Shown here: piece after piece, positions 1 through 13,100 of the stretch | Layout of the letters: the number at the start of each line of letters is the position of its first letter | Position numbering within the stretch: the stretch's first letter is position 1 | Source: Pteria penguin | Taxonomy: Eukaryota; Mollusca; Bivalvia; Pterioida; Pteriidae | Reading direction: 5' to 3' | Length of the DNA: 64,000 bases | Assembly (NCBI GenBank): GCA_035048485.1 | Contig: CM068584.1 | Span: 67,518,179 to 67,582,178, forward strand | The notes under the pieces: generated by a model | Told to the model about the DNA's origin: nothing | Database searches by the model: none | What the model saw: only the letters and a program-made list of their open reading frames with translations | Program-made: the position numbers and the translations under genes

Positions 1-828
1 CAAGTACTTTCTGAAAGTAATAACCAAGGCATAAAGGCATCACCATTGCATATTTGGTCTGATCATTCATTACCGATAACGGACATATGTTTAGGGGTTG
101 GTGGATGTGTCAGCAGAGTTTTATCCTCTTCATTGGATCAAACATGCAGAATGTGGGATATGAACTCAGGTGAACCATTATTCACTCTTCTCTTTGATGT
201 TCCGATATATTCTGTCACTATGGACACCACTGAACTTCGCCTCTATGCTGGTGGCAGTAATGGCAAGATATACTCACATAATTTGTTTGGAAATTCAACA
301 AAGGATTATAACATTCAAACAGAGAAAAAAGACACGGTAGGGTTTGACTGTCATGAGAAACAAGTCACATGTCTATGTATGTCATTGGATGGGAACAAAC
401 TCATATCTGGTTCCCATGACAACACAGTGAAGGTGTGGGATGTGTTTAGTGGACAGTGTCTTCGTACCTTGCACCATAAAGGGCCCATAACAAACTTATG
501 CATGGTTTCTATTCCACCTGGCATTGTAAACCCAGAACTGAAATCCACATTTCCATTACAGAACTTCCAGTGTCATCTAAATCAAAGCCGTGACGAGAAG
601 GGAGATCACTCAGTAGACACTCTTAATGTGCTACTGCAGAATGACAAGAGGGACAATAAATCACAGTTGTTCTCCGTTTTGAGTAGTAGTGTTTCAGGTG
701 AAGACATAACACACAAAAATAAGGAAGAAGAGTTAACCAAATTAAGATCAGAGGTTAAAAGTTTAAAGGCAACCAATACAGAACTTTATCAATATATAGC
801 AAATGATCTGCTTTATAAGGGAAAGTAA
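1..828 (+). CDS. WDR18: WDR18 (WD repeat protein 18), 3' end of gene, partial
   Basis: The frame is open from base 1 to a TAA at 826-828, giving about 275 residues of a protein whose usual length is about 430; the N-terminal part lies upstream of the window. Two clear WD40 blades are visible, one ending in SSLDQTCRMWDMNSGE and one in SGSHDNTVKVWDVFSGQ, followed by LKGP-like HHKGPITN. The tail ends in a short coiled coil (KEEELTKLRSEVKSLKATN) typical of the WDR18 C-terminus. WDR18 and its yeast counterpart Ipi3 act with PELP1/Rix1 and TEX10/Ipi1 in the nucleolus and nucleoplasm, in maturation of the 60S ribosomal subunit. The family assignment rests on the order LPITD, SSLDQT, LFDVPIYSVTMD, GGSNGKI, CHEKQVTCL and the C-terminal helix. 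No methionine start is claimed because the segment is internal. No intron is visible in this stretch. Confidence 0.93.
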   Translation, partial: QVLSESNNQGIKASPLHIWSDHSLPITDICLGVGGCVSRVLSSSLDQTCRMWDMNSGEPLFTLLFDVPIYSVTMDTTELRLYAGGSNGKIYSHNLFGNSTKDYNIQTEKKDTVGFDCHEKQVTCLCMSLDGNKLISGSHDNTVKVWDVFSGQCLRTLHHKGPITNLCMVSIPPGIVNPELKSTFPLQNFQCHLNQSRDEKGDHSVDTLNVLLQNDKRDNKSQLFSVLSSSVSGEDITHKNKEEELTKLRSEVKSLKATNTELYQYIANDLLYKGK

Positions 829-902
829 CTGTGTGCATTCAGGATAGCGAATCAAGACGTGAAAGATGACAAATTGTGTTTATTTGAACACTTTGTATCG
901 GG

Positions 903-912
903 AATAAATAAA
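903..912 (+). terminator. Polyadenylation signal of WDR18
   Basis: Two overlapping AATAAA hexamers (903-908 and 907-912) lie about 75 bases after the WDR18 stop codon. This is the expected place for the 3' end of the transcript. Confidence 0.7.
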
Positions 913-1599
913 GGATTAATATGATAGTTAGTGTTTATTTCAACATCAACTTCATTTCCTAGCCTTGAATTCTTAGTTGTAGTTTATACAAAGTTCCTAT
1001 GGTGCTAGGATGATAAGAGTCAGTCTGACCCCTAGCTTCCCAGCTATCCCCCAAAAATAGACCATGCATAGCTTCCCAGCTGATGTAACTTGCTACCAAT
1101 TCAATATAAAGTTGGCGATTCATACAATGCGGATGTTTTGTCATGTTCAAGAACACAACTCAAAAAATTCTGATCAGAATCTGATTTCAACATTAAGACC
1201 AAATTTTACCAAGCTCTACTTGTTTTTAGAATATTTAATCTATGTATGGCAGGCACTAAAACTGGACTTTTATATCTTTGGTTTTCTCCTGTGTGCTATT
1301 GGAGACATTCATAATCTCTGGTCTATCAAAGAAGACAATTATTGACTGATAATTATCTTGTGGATTTTGTACAACAGGAGTATACTTTCAGGTCAAAAAT
1401 TTAGAAGTAAATTTGAAAAAATTTGAGTTTCCATTGCTGATGAACCCTGACTACAATATAGTACTCTGTCCCTTGGTTTTGCTATTCTGGTGGTTATATT
1501 GTAACTGTATATTAACAAGTTGGAGGAAGAGCAAAGCATTGTTAGAAAAATCATCCCTAAAACAGAGTATAAGGGCCTCTTGTATACATTAACACCCAC
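913..1599. other. Intergenic, nothing recognised
   Basis: AT-rich sequence downstream of WDR18. The short ORFs here have no recognisable domain, and I see no repeat structure. Confidence 0.5.
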
Positions 1600-1700
1600 A
1601 GCAACAATGTATAAAATAAATGCTGTGCCTATGTTGAGAATTAAACGCGGGACCACTTGGTCAGGAGCCGATCATCCACTGAGCCACACTGGCTTCTCTA
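1600..1700 (-). mobile_element. Degraded tRNA-derived SINE head
   Basis: On the minus strand there is an A-box-like GTGTGGCTCAGTGG and, about 35 bases on, a B-box-like GGTCCCGCGTTTAATTC. The layout matches the heads of the better preserved SINEs in this window, especially 9636-9912. The body is too diverged to delimit. Confidence 0.4.
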
Positions 1701-1811
1701 CACTCATAAAATCAGTGTAGCTCAGCGTAGTGTTGTCAAGCATTACTGAATGGAGGTCAAGAAATCCAGAGGTGAAGCCCAACTGAAGGCTCATCCAAAT
1801 CCTGTCATTAG

Positions 1812-1965
1812 GACACTGACCACCATGGTCTCCACCACTGACCACGAAGGTCTCCATCACTAAACACTGACCACCATGGTCTCTACCACTGACCACCATG
1901 GTGTCCATCGCAACAGACTGACCACCATGGTCTCCACCCCTAAACACTGACCACCATGGCGTCCA
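1812..1965. repeat. Minisatellite, about 27-30 bp unit
   Basis: About five imperfect copies of a unit containing GACCACCATGGTCTCCA. They create a meaningless minus-strand ORF rich in GGDHGGQ. Confidence 0.8.
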
Positions 1966-2445
1966 CTGCTACAGAAGCTATAATAATGAAAACTGATGGT
2001 AAAATAATCGCGAGCATGACACTTACTCCTTTTTTTTAGCTATATTGTATACATGTTTTGATTATCAGTGTATATTTGACATTCCTGTTCAGGTTTTCAC
2101 ATTCATATCCAGATTTTTTTAAGTGAGTACACACAGGATGTTCAAAGAAATTACATGAACTTAAAATATTTGTGCCTCAGTGATTTCTGTACCACTATGT
2201 GGAATTCATTTTGTAGGTCATGGAGAGATTTCATTTTGTAGGTAATGGAGAGATTTCATTTGAAAACCTCAGTTTCTATCTCCAACAGTTACAGCAGTGG
2301 TGCACCTTCATCACCATTGCTCTGGTATGACCTTTGGTTTAGAAAGGTCCCAAGTCACAGCAGTACAGGTCGGTGCTATAGAGATGTGTGTGGTATGACT
2401 TTGAGTCAATGTCGTGGTGAAGTATAAAGCAGATCAATATTACTG

Positions 2446-2614
2446 AGGGGCAGGCTTGGTGTAGTGGTTAAGCGCTTGGCTTGTAGTGCCGATGATCCGG
2501 GTTCGATTCCCGGGTTGCGCCTCTATGTTTAAGAGGTTGATAACCTCCTGCTTCCATGTCGCGATATAACTGAAATATTGTTGAAAGCGACGTAAAACAC
2601 CAATCAACCAACCA
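2446..2614 (+). mobile_element. tRNA-derived SINE with 13-bp target-site duplication
   Basis: The head has an A box (TGGTGTAGTGGTTAAGCG, about 2457-2474) and a B box (GGTTCGATTCC, 2500-2510). The body contains GCTTCCATGTCGCGATATAA. The tail has GCGACGTAAAACACC followed by an (ATCA)-type run. The direct repeat ATCAATATTACTG flanks it at 2433-2445 and 2615-2627, although its first bases could also belong to the tail. A second copy of the family is at 23806-23962. Short non-autonomous elements of this build are moved by LINE machinery. Confidence 0.92.
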
Positions 2615-3335
2615 ATCAATATTACTGTTTGATGGACCAAATCCTAATACTGGTCATAGACTCACCTTGACCTTAATCTTGGATGAAATTTTGAACTGTA
2701 CAGTTGTATGAGGATAATCGACGTTTGTGGTTCACAAAGTTCATATCTGACGATATATCCCTTCTGACTGATCTTGCTGAAGACTACTCACAATAAAGTG
2801 AAGTTAGATAACTTACATGCATCACATCCTGTTACAAGACCTGCTATACTTTATATGTATTGATTATTTACTGCTGTAGACTCCTTTCCTTGTGGCACCA
2901 TCTGTTTTTCATTTTTATCATTTAAATAACAACAGAACATGTACAAACATTGGAAACTTTAATAACATATTGGAATCATTGCAACAGAATAGAGGTAGTT
3001 AAAAAAATGAAATGAGCCGTACTGCCAAGGCAAGCATGTACTGGAGAGGTGGTATCAACGGAGACAATACAAGTGAAAAGTGGAGGGTCTGTGTGACAAG
3101 AATGAAAAATAACCTGGGCACCATATAACAATAGGGGATATCTGCATCAAGTTTGACATTGATTTCCATGAAATGTAAGGCATCCAATATTTACAAGGAA
3201 TATATAGAAACGAATCGTAACGACAAAATCCCATAGAAGATAGTGAAAGAGAACATTTGTTAATATAATACAATTCATCATCACATTTTCAAAATCTGAA
3301 GTATCAAAGAGCAAGTTGTGGGTTATAGCTGTACT

Positions 3336-3480
3336 CATTTTACACAAAGCCCCGTAAGGAATGCCCTACACTTTACTCAAAGCCCCGCAAGGAATGCCCA
3401 AGATTTTACAAAAAAACCCATAAGAAATGCACTACATTTTACAAAAAGCCACATAAGGAATACCCTACATTTCATAAAAA
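3336..3480. repeat. Minisatellite, about 32 bp unit
   Basis: Four to five copies of a unit containing CATTTTACAAAAAGCCC and TAAGGAATGCCC. Confidence 0.7.
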
Positions 3481-3751
3481 TTGAAGCATTGATGCAAAAT
3501 TCCTCTAATGGTCAATGAAAAATTTTCACTGGAATTTCTTACGGTGAACTACTAAAGGCAGCTTGTTGGATTTCACTACATTTAGATTTCCTTCTCTTTC
3601 ACTTTAGAGAAACAAACATAAGGGACAAAATATTCTGTAATTTTATACCAGGATAAGATCAGAGGATGGACAATGGCAGTATGATCTTTTGTACACTATG
3701 GGAAGCTTGGTCTAGAAATTAAACATAGGTTTGTGGTTCTTGGTCCAGTGA

Positions 3752-3875
3752 CATCACCACTGAACAAAGGTGACCATCCTATTACACTAGTGACTATCCC
3801 ACTGGTGATTACACTGGTGACCATCCCACTGGTGACCATCCTATTACACTGGTGACCATCCCACTGGTGATCACC
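3752..3875. repeat. Short tandem repeat GTGACCATCCCACTG
   Basis: Interleaved copies of GTGACCATCC and ACTGGTGATTACAC. Confidence 0.65.
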
Positions 3876-5070
3876 GACACTTGACTTACTCTTGTTCTGA
3901 TCTTCACATACAGTATTATTTTTCTGTTTTACTTCATTACTTTATGAGTACAGAAATATTTCTTCGTGATTTTGTCCTTCCTTTATTACAGTTTCTTTCT
4001 GAATAGAAAAGATCGCTTTTGATGTGAGGAGGAAATCTCCACTACTAGTTACTGATATCATAATATTACTATAAGACATGATTTGGATTTTTTAATATGA
4101 CGGGAATAAAAGCTGAATTTGAATGAAATATATGAAACTTTAAACATCAACAAATGCGTTTGATTTAAACAAAAATATCTGGGAATAATGGACTAACTCA
4201 AAAGGATGAAACCAGATGTACATTGGATAATACATCATCCAACATCTAAATATCAGAACAAAAACTGCCTGCTTTCTCAAAAACGTAGAAAAACAATGAA
4301 AGTGACTTCAGCTTTAAAGTTATAACATATTTTAAAGATGTGAATGACACTGAAATGTGGGAAGCTGACTTTAGCTAAGCTACGACACATCTTTGTGGCA
4401 TGGACAACAATCCCAATCGAAACAGTACATAAAGTGCAATTTATGCCTTGGGCAGAATTTCACTAAATGAACTTAGGTCATAATCATGATATGGTCTGTA
4501 ACCATGGACAACAGCTATGATTTAATACAACAGAACTGCAGTTATTGCCAGGACAGTATTTCAGTACAGCAGTCCAATGTGATCTTGACCATCAATGCCA
4601 GATATCTGATTGTTTCAGCATTCAGAATATTTATACAATACAAAGTATTTCTTGTCTTGTCAAAGACGGATGTACTGATAGGAGGGACTACAAAGTATAC
4701 AAGAACAAAAATGGTGAAAAATTAGTAGTAAGAAATGGGGACTAACTCAAAAATCATATAAATACAAGGAGATGATTGATAAGTGAAAAGAGTGACACAC
4801 ACTAAAATACTGATAGAACTCAACAGTCAAACATTACAAAAAGTGAGAGTATTGAAACTCAAAATTATGAATCACAAAAAAATGGCAGATAATTAGAAAG
4901 GGACTAAGAAATGGTATACACAATTCCTATATGTCATTAATAAATCTGAGTGTAAGAGAAAGACATAATATCGTAACATGTCAACGCTATATTTCGTAAC
5001 ATGTCAGCGCTATAAATATACTACACTGTAATACACTGATCACTTCACATACTTGTCATCACATGCCACA

Positions 5071-5216
5071 ATCATCACAATCAACAACTACCATCACAAT
5101 AATCATAGGAGGAACACATTCATCAGGTCATCACATCATACCTGATGATCATCACAATCAACAACTACCATCACAATAATCATAGGAGGAACACATTCAT
5201 CAGGTCATCACATTAG
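5071..5216. repeat. Tandem duplication, about 77 bp period
   Basis: Two near-identical copies beginning ATCATCACAATCAACAAC, at about 5071 and 5148. Confidence 0.75.
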
Positions 5217-5327
5217 GGAGATATAACATTATCCACAACACACAACACATAGTCATTTGATTGAATAACAACAACCTGTATAATATCATATAACAACAAC
5301 CTGATGAATCTCCACTATACAATCTGT

Positions 5328-5455
5328 TAAATCACTACAATCTGATCAATATAGCATACAATCTGATCAATATAGCATACAATCTGATCAATATAGCACA
5401 CAATCTGATCAATATAGCATACAATCTGATCAATATTGCATACAATCTGATCAAA
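5328..5455. repeat. Minisatellite, about 22 bp unit
   Basis: Six copies of AATCTGATCAATATAGCAT. Confidence 0.85.
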
Positions 5456-5964
5456 TATAACATGAATAAACAACAGGACAAATTAACATTATAATATGAA
5501 TAATCAACGAGGTATTAAATCTCCATATAACTTGATTACCATCCCATATACATACCAACAAACAGTTAATGGTATACTTCTATTGTCCTATAAAGCAATC
5601 ATAATATGTGGAGTTACTGATTAGGATGAGTAAAAATAACAGAAATACATGATAGCCATCATAGTGGCCACTGAATGGTGTGATGGAAAGTGATCATTGA
5701 CAGGGGGGTGACGGAAAGTGGCCACTGAGACGAAAGAGGGGGGGGGGGGTTATGGAAAACTGTATACTGGCATCCATGGTACCCTGAACAAACTTCAAAA
5801 AGACATATAACGCTAGATATAATACACATTTTACCGATTATACTGTTGAAGTTTAAACTTGTACAACAATATCTCCTCTAATGCAAGAATGTAAACATCA
5901 ACAGCCGGAGGACTGGAATGACTAAACATAATATCATCAGAAAATAAAATCTGGCATAATATAA

Positions 5965-6050
5965 ACTCTATATACAATACGTATTATATAAACTCTATAT
6001 ACAATACATACTATATAAACTCTATATACAATAAGTACTATATAAACTGA
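5965..6050. repeat. Minisatellite, about 28 bp unit
   Basis: Three copies of ACTATATAAACTCTATATAC. Confidence 0.75.
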
Positions 6051-6122
6051 TATAAATATCTATGTAACAAGGAATGTAACAACATGGAATGTACTAAATA
6101 CAACTCACATTATAGCAAGCTC

Positions 6123-6220
6123 CATAGGAATGTAACCAGATAGGAACAAGCAGCCAGGAATGTAACCAGATAGGAACAAGCAGCCAGGAATGTAACCAGA
6201 TAGGAACAAGCAGCCAGGAA
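6123..6220. repeat. Minisatellite, 31 bp unit, three copies
   Basis: Three near-perfect copies of a unit containing GGAATGTAACCAGATAGG and AACAAGCAGCCA. Confidence 0.85.
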
Positions 6221-6369
6221 TGCACCTATACCTCTACTGGCCATGAAAATACATATCTTATTCAACTACGAAGAGTTGGACCCCTAGGATTCCCACTGCA
6301 GTTTAACAATACCCTCTGAGAATTAGAATTAGCTCACTAGAGGACCATTCTTGAATTATTGTCACAACA

Positions 6370-6375
6370 TTTATT
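6370..6375 (-). terminator. Candidate polyadenylation signal of the zinc-finger gene
   Basis: AATAAA on the minus strand, about 530 bases after the stop codon at 6907-6909. It is a candidate only; other AT-rich hexamers lie nearby. Confidence 0.35.
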
Positions 6376-6906
6376 TATGTGCTCTGTGAGTTGGCTCTTT
6401 AACTTTAGTCAGAACTAGTTAGAGTACTACCATAGAGTACATGTCAACGTAAGCCATATGATACTGATCATTAAGTAACTTAAAACTATTGGTGAGCTTT
6501 AACTTCAACCTCTTTACTTACGGAGTCAACCAATAGTTACAGTTTTATACAGATGTGTGCCATTTTCAAATATAAAATATATTTCAAACATTTTCAAAAT
6601 GAATTCAATGACTACAAATTCAGCTCACTGTTAATCAAACTTTAACCTATGATTAGCTTCACCCATGGTTAAAATTAGAAAGTCGGACCAATATGGCAGG
6701 ATATAGCATGAGATGGCAATGGTTTTGCTAGTAGAACTAATTGCAATCACAAATGACTATGAGAAATGTTATAATTTCATTACAACAAATATACCAAGAC
6801 CACTGAAACATGTCTTAGATATGTTACCAAGAGAACACATGTAATTAGATTACAATTTGTCAATATACACAGCAGATGTGTAGCAGGAATTGCCTTTACC
6901 ATTAGG

Positions 6907-7121
6907 TCACATCAATAAATCCCCACGCTCCTGTTGTACCTTGATGATACAGTTGCCGTCCAAGTGTTTCTCCAGATTTTTGCCGGTGACAAATCCCTCT
7001 CCACAGTAATGACATTCATTTCTAGATTTTAGCATATGTATCTGTGACTTCATATGGCGATTCAGGTCAGATTGGGTGACTCCCTTGTAGTTACACACAC
7101 GGCAACAAAACTCACGTATAC
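6907..7121 (-). CDS. Zinc-finger gene exon V8 (last coding exon)
   Basis: The acceptor reads ATGTTTCAG, then GTATACGTGAG. The exon encodes IREFCCRVCNYKG, a finger with five residues between its histidines, then a finger CHYC...H...C whose fourth ligand is cysteine. It ends RGDLLM and TGA at 6907-6909. It begins with two bases of a Gly codon whose first G comes from V7. Confidence 0.88.
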
Positions 7122-10100
7122 CTGAAACATTTATTGTTCAATTAAGGTAAGATGTAACAATTCCAGCATAAAAGAGGGATTACATGTATCAATAAATTAT
7201 TCAGAACTAAGTAGTACACGTATGAAATATGTCTTAACAAAAATATTACACAGTGAAAACTGTCTAGAGCAAATATTGTTCAAACCACAGACCTTGAGTC
7301 AAAATTTTATATTCCTCTGTTCATCAATGACTGGGATTTGGATTTTATTTAGTTTTATTCTATTGATAAACAGAATTAAATCACTCTGCATGAGAATTTA
7401 TTTGGATGTTTGACAATGGAAGAAATTAAAATGAAGTATTTGACTTAAGTATATTCTCAGTTTATGGCGCCGCACCCTGACCATACCAAATAACCATCTT
7501 TTTGACTTGATTTGACATGTATACATGTATACAGATATTTGTTTACCTACGTTTCCGACACCGGAATTTCAGGCAGGCAACATTTCTTGCCTTGAATGGG
7601 AAATTTGACTTTGTGTTCCTGTCTCCTTTGTATGTTCATGCATGTATATTTTATGTATTTACCTCCTCGATTTGAAAGGTTGTTGCTGGACTTTTGCGAC
7701 GTGTGTTGCATGCAACCAGGGGACGCTTATTCCTTCCGGGCACTTGGTCTCACCTCGATTTTATTGGGGTTCGCATTTGTCTGAATATGACATTATACAT
7801 GATGTTGTCCCCTTTATTCCATGGACTATGAGATATGGTTTACCCTTTGGTACTTCTTCGTTTTTTACTTAATTAATGCCTTTTTCACCTGGTAGGAGGT
7901 TCTAGAGGGCTAAACCCTTGACCTTCAGTAAGTACTCAGCCAGGACTCACCATCAAATATAACTGATGTGGTGAGTCCATGAAAGCTTGGGATGTAACCT
8001 ACCCTGATGTCGCATCATGTGGACTTTGAGTTGACTGTTTGTCCTGGCATAGTACTCACAATATTTGCACTTATATGGACGAATATCTGAAACAATATAT
8101 CTATAATGAGTACATCATTATCACAGACTCTCCATTTATAAATATCTCAAGACTCCCCATTCATAAATATCACAATACTCCCCATTCATAAATATCACAA
8201 TACTCCCCATTCATAAATATGACACAAGTTTCCATATATTATCACAGAACATGTACCTGTAATTATCTACTTTACCTCTCTAATACAGTGAGGGATAATT
8301 TACATACTATGTCTACCACAGAACCCGCTCTCAAACAGTGAGGGATCATAGTCCCCTCCCACCACCACCACCACCACCTCTCGTGATATTGGACTTTGTA
8401 TTTTACCATCTCATCCAAAAGATAAGCAACCAATATTTACCAGTGGGACTCAGAACTTAGACCTCTCAGCGATGAGCAGAGCATATTGGTGACTGACCTA
8501 TGCCAGCTCTGATGTAGCATATTGGTGACTGACCTATGCCAATTCTGATGCAGCATATTGGTGACTGACCTATGCCAGCTCTGATGTAGTATATCGGTGA
8601 CTGACCTATGTCAGCTCTGATGTAGCATATCGGTGACTGACCTATGCCAGGTCTGATGTAGCATATTGGTGACTGACCTATGCCAGCTCTGATGTAGCAT
8701 ATTGGTGACTGACCTATGCCAGTTCTGATGTAGCATATTCGTGACTGACCTATGCCAACTCTGATGTAGCATATTGGTGACTGACCTATGCCAGCGCTGA
8801 TGTAGCATATTAGTGACTGACTTATGCCAGTGCTGAGCAGAGCATATTGGTGACTGACCTATGCCAGCTCTGATGTAGCATATTGGTGACTGACCTATGC
8901 CAGCTCTGATGTAGCATATCGGTGACTGACCTATGCCAGTTCTGATGTAGCATATTGGTGACTGACCTATGCCAGGTCTGATGTAGCATATTGGTGACTG
9001 ACCTATGCTAGTGCTGATGTAGCATATTGGTGACTGACCTATGCCAGGGCTGATGTAGCATATTGGTGACTGACCTATGCCAGTGCTGAGCAGAGCATAT
9101 TGGGGACTGACCTATGCCAGCTCTGATGTACATGTAGCATACAAAGTAACTTAATGTACATTGCGTGATACAGTGCAGAACATTTAGTGATACACAACCT
9201 TTACCTTCATGGAAATCCATATGGCGATTGATGTCAGAATAGGACAGGAAGTCTTTGCTGCAGAATGGACATCTAAACACCTGGCGTCCATCGTCCAGCT
9301 GCATGGGTTTACAGATAAGATCCCTGTCCACTGGAGCATTTACAATGGGAAGTCTAAAACAACAGATTCACAATCTTGATGCAGAAATAGATCTTAATTA
9401 GAATTATGCGGAAAATTATTAAACTTTCAAGGATGGCCATAGTAATGAAATATTTTTTCATATTCAGACACATTTTATGGAAAATTTTGATGAAAAATTT
9501 CTTTAATTGCATGGAAAATGAATGAATTCTGCTAAAGTATAAGACGCAAAAAAAAAACCACACACAAGATAAAAGTTTAAAGGATCACATCATCAAAAGA
9601 AAAAATTGACAGGAAGTTGAGGGATCTTAAATTGATGATTGATTGATTATTGTTTTACATCACTTCATGATTATTTTATGTACATGGTGACGGCATCTGC
9701 CTGATGCATCGCATAAAAATTTATACCTTTGCACCAAACTCACCTGGAGCAGTGAGGGATCATTTACATGCCACGCCTACTGTGACACGGGACCTCGGTT
9801 TTTACTGTCTCATCTGAAAAACGGGACATAAATGTGCCCATACAGGGAGTTGAACCCAGGATCTTTCAATCATGAGCCAAGCACCTCTTCCACTATGCCA
9901 CACTGGCTTCGGTATTGTGGTGTTGTGTTTATTGTGGTGTGTTGTGTTTATTGTGGTGTGTTGTGTTTATGTGGTGTGTTGTGTTTATTGTGGTGTGTTG
10001 TGTTTATGTGGTGTGTTGTGTTTATTGTGGTGTGTTGTGTTTATGTGGTGTGTTGTGTTTATTGTGGTGTGTTGTATTTATGTGGTGTGTTGTGTTTATG

Positions 10101-13100
10101 TGGTGTGTTGTGTTTATTGTGGTGTGTTGTGTTTATTGTGGTGTGTTGTTTTTATTTGTTTACACATCATACAACCATCTTCCTTCAATACGTTTTACAA
10201 ACTTCTCGCTCAGTTAGATGTTGTCATATCAATGTTCTGTCAGCTTACCTGGAGTGTGTGCGGGAGAGAGAGGTCACTTTCCGACCATCAGGGGTAATGT
10301 GGTGCCACTGGAAAGCTTCAGACTTGGGTGACCACTGCACCTTGGGATACCCATGCAGTTGATCTTTACTCTCTCCTTCATCATTTTTCCCATGATCCTC
10401 TGTGAGTGAAGCGTCCGAGGTTGCAGCAGACTCTGGCCGTGGAGAGAGGTCAGACGACTCTGTGGAGGTAACTATGGAAACTGGTAAACCTAGATTTGGG
10501 AAGTTATATCCCGGGATGTATGGTATAGGTGCTTTGCTGAAGGCTGGATGTGGTGCTGTTATATCAGGTCTGCCAGGCTCTGTGGATTTGTCAGTGTTAG
10601 GAGAATGAGTTTTCTGTTGTAGAGCTGCAGCAGCTTGGACTGCCAGGGACTCAGATAGAGTTGGTGGTATGGCCAGAGTCCGGCTATATGGGGAGGCTGG
10701 GGAGACAACTGTGGCAGAGGAGGATTCAGGCAGTGACTTCTCTGTTCCCTGGATAAGCAAAGACTGAGCTAGGGTGCTGGGAAGATGCCCAGAATTGGCT
10801 AAAGCATGAATAACTGTGGAATACTGCCCTGCAGAGATGAGGGCCTGAGCTGTGGGGTTAGCTAAAGCCTGGGCAAGTGGGGAGAGGTTAGGTGCCTTTC
10901 CACCTAAGGAAACCAGGGTTTGTACGAAGTGATTACTTGCAATGAGTTGAGCTTGAGCCTGGGCTGAGTGTTGAAGGAAACTTGACATAAAGTCTGCTGT
11001 GGACGCATGAGATGGTAACACTGTAGCCTCCTTCTGTTCTCCATTAGGTCTGTATGTGGGAAGAGGTGATCCTACAGTATTAGCAGAAGATATAGGAGTG
11101 GGCACTGTTACAGAGGAGACATTGGTGGAGACAGCAGCAGTGTGCTGTACGGGTCTGGAATACTCAGGGGATAGAGGTTGAATGTCATCCTTCCCAACAG
11201 TTTCCCCATGTTCTACATAGCTGTTTAATGGCTTGGAGTACAGAGCTTTATTCGTGTGACAGATGCGAGTTGGTTGTGATGATTTTCTCTTTGATTTGAT
11301 TGTCCTGTTATCCATTAGTGTTCGTTTTGGAACTGACTGAATGTGTTGCGGCACAGATTTCTTCGTTTCTGATGAGCTGTCCTTAGTCGAGAGGTCTAAG
11401 GATGAATCATTTTTATGGGACATGCTGAGGTTCTCTGCTTCCATCTGTTCCTCTGGATCACATGGCATCACTATGGTAACATCATCACTTAAACCTTCCT
11501 TCTCTAGCAGAGCCATTGTCTCCTGTTGGTGACCTTTAGCTTGCAGTATGTTGTCTTTTTTTTGAGTGTTTTCATGTGAATTACAACGTTTGGCGCTGTC
11601 TTCATGCTGTATAGTGTTGCCAGACTTCTTTAGAAGGTGAATCAATAAATGATTTTGTGCTTCCTCTTCTTTCATTGTAGGTGTTTTTATTATAGGAGAT
11701 CTCTTATCAGATGTAGATTTTGAGACAGTCCCTGGATCAGACTTGGCCTCTACTGGAGAAACAGAACTCTTACACTGGGAAGTCTGGTTTACTGGTATTT
11801 TGTGCTGTTTTGTCATATGATTATGTAATCCTTTTGCATTGGCGTAGCCATGGTTACATATACTGCAGTAGAATGTGTGCTGATTATTGTGCACTTTGAT
11901 ATGTCTTAATAATTTTGTCTCTGCTGTAAACCTTCTCTTACAAATCATGCACACAAAAGTTCCATTTTTGTTCCGCTCATAACTCAATTCATAAAACATG
12001 TCTGTAATGCTGTGATATGCTGACAATGACTGGTTACCATTCCTATCCAGACCTCTCTGTATGGACTGATCTGTACAGGTATCTGAACTGCTATCTGATT
12101 GGTTATCATTCATAAATATTCCTGAATCTGATTGGCTGGTTTCTGGCATGTGTGTATGTTTTGAGGTAGTTGATTGGCTTTTTTGTGATATGTGTCTTAC
12201 GATTTTAGAATGTTTTTTACGCAGATGTTGAATAATCTGCAGTCGGAACCAGAATGAGGTATTGCACAATTTACACAGGTAAGTGGTTATGTGATGGTTG
12301 AAGTGGAACATTAGGTGGTAGCGTAAATGACTCAGGTAGTTATAAACCTTACTACACAGATAACATCGATATAGACTGACATTCTGTCCTGAAGGTAGCA
12401 CCCCATCCAGACGGCTCACCAGTACTGTCTCACTCAGTATGTGGATGGAACGAGAGCCATTCATACCTTCTTCAGTCAGGACCTTTCCTACTAAACTTTC
12501 ACCGGGTTTAGCCAAAGATGCTGGAATATTATCACATTTCAGGGGAGATAATGATTCATTGTCTGGGGTTTCCTTTTCTTCATACTTGAACAGCCCTGAA
12601 GCTTCATCGAGGCTGGCCTTAGACATCGGAAATGAATGGCTATCATAGCTGTAGAAAACATTGGATGTCTTGACAGACTCTGGCAGATTGCTATTAGTGC
12701 TGGTCAGGTTACCAGAGGGAAGACTCTCTACCAAGGCGACTTCTTCTGAATGCTTGGTCTCTACACTGACCTCCATGCCCATATAAGATACATAAGGACC
12801 ACAAGGTAAGTAACTAGGAAATCCTAATTCATGCTTTACTATGCTGGCACATTCTTTCTGTCCAGATTGCGGTGTGACTTTAACTTGACTTTGAGTGACT
12901 TTTGCTTGTTTTTTGAGTTTCAAAAATCTTTCTTCTAGACCAGGGCTGAGTTCCACATCATAGCCATGTGATGACTTTAAGTGATACATCATGCTGTTTT
13001 TAGCCCTGAAAGGCTTCCCACAAACCTAAAACAAGAGATCAGTACAGCATTTAGCCCTGAAAGGCTTCCCACAAACCTAAAACAAGAGATCAGTACAGCA

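Larger units (their letters stand above)
2628..6369. other. Convergent intergenic region, no gene recognised
   Basis: About 3.7 kb lies between the SINE and the probable 3' UTR of the zinc-finger gene. It is AT-rich with several short tandem repeats listed separately. The short ORFs (for example 4486-4725) show no domain and no splice structure that I could support. Confidence 0.5.

Noticed and set aside
8480..9140. 39-bp array as another donor-derived array (it contains CATAG then GTCAGT)
   Set aside because: The unit does not match the donor of V6, whose intron it occupies, nor any other exon edge in the window; the motif may be chance.
9832..10362. Cys/Val-rich ORFs in three frames
   Set aside because: They come from the GTGTTGTGTTTATTGTG array plus antisense of exon V5.
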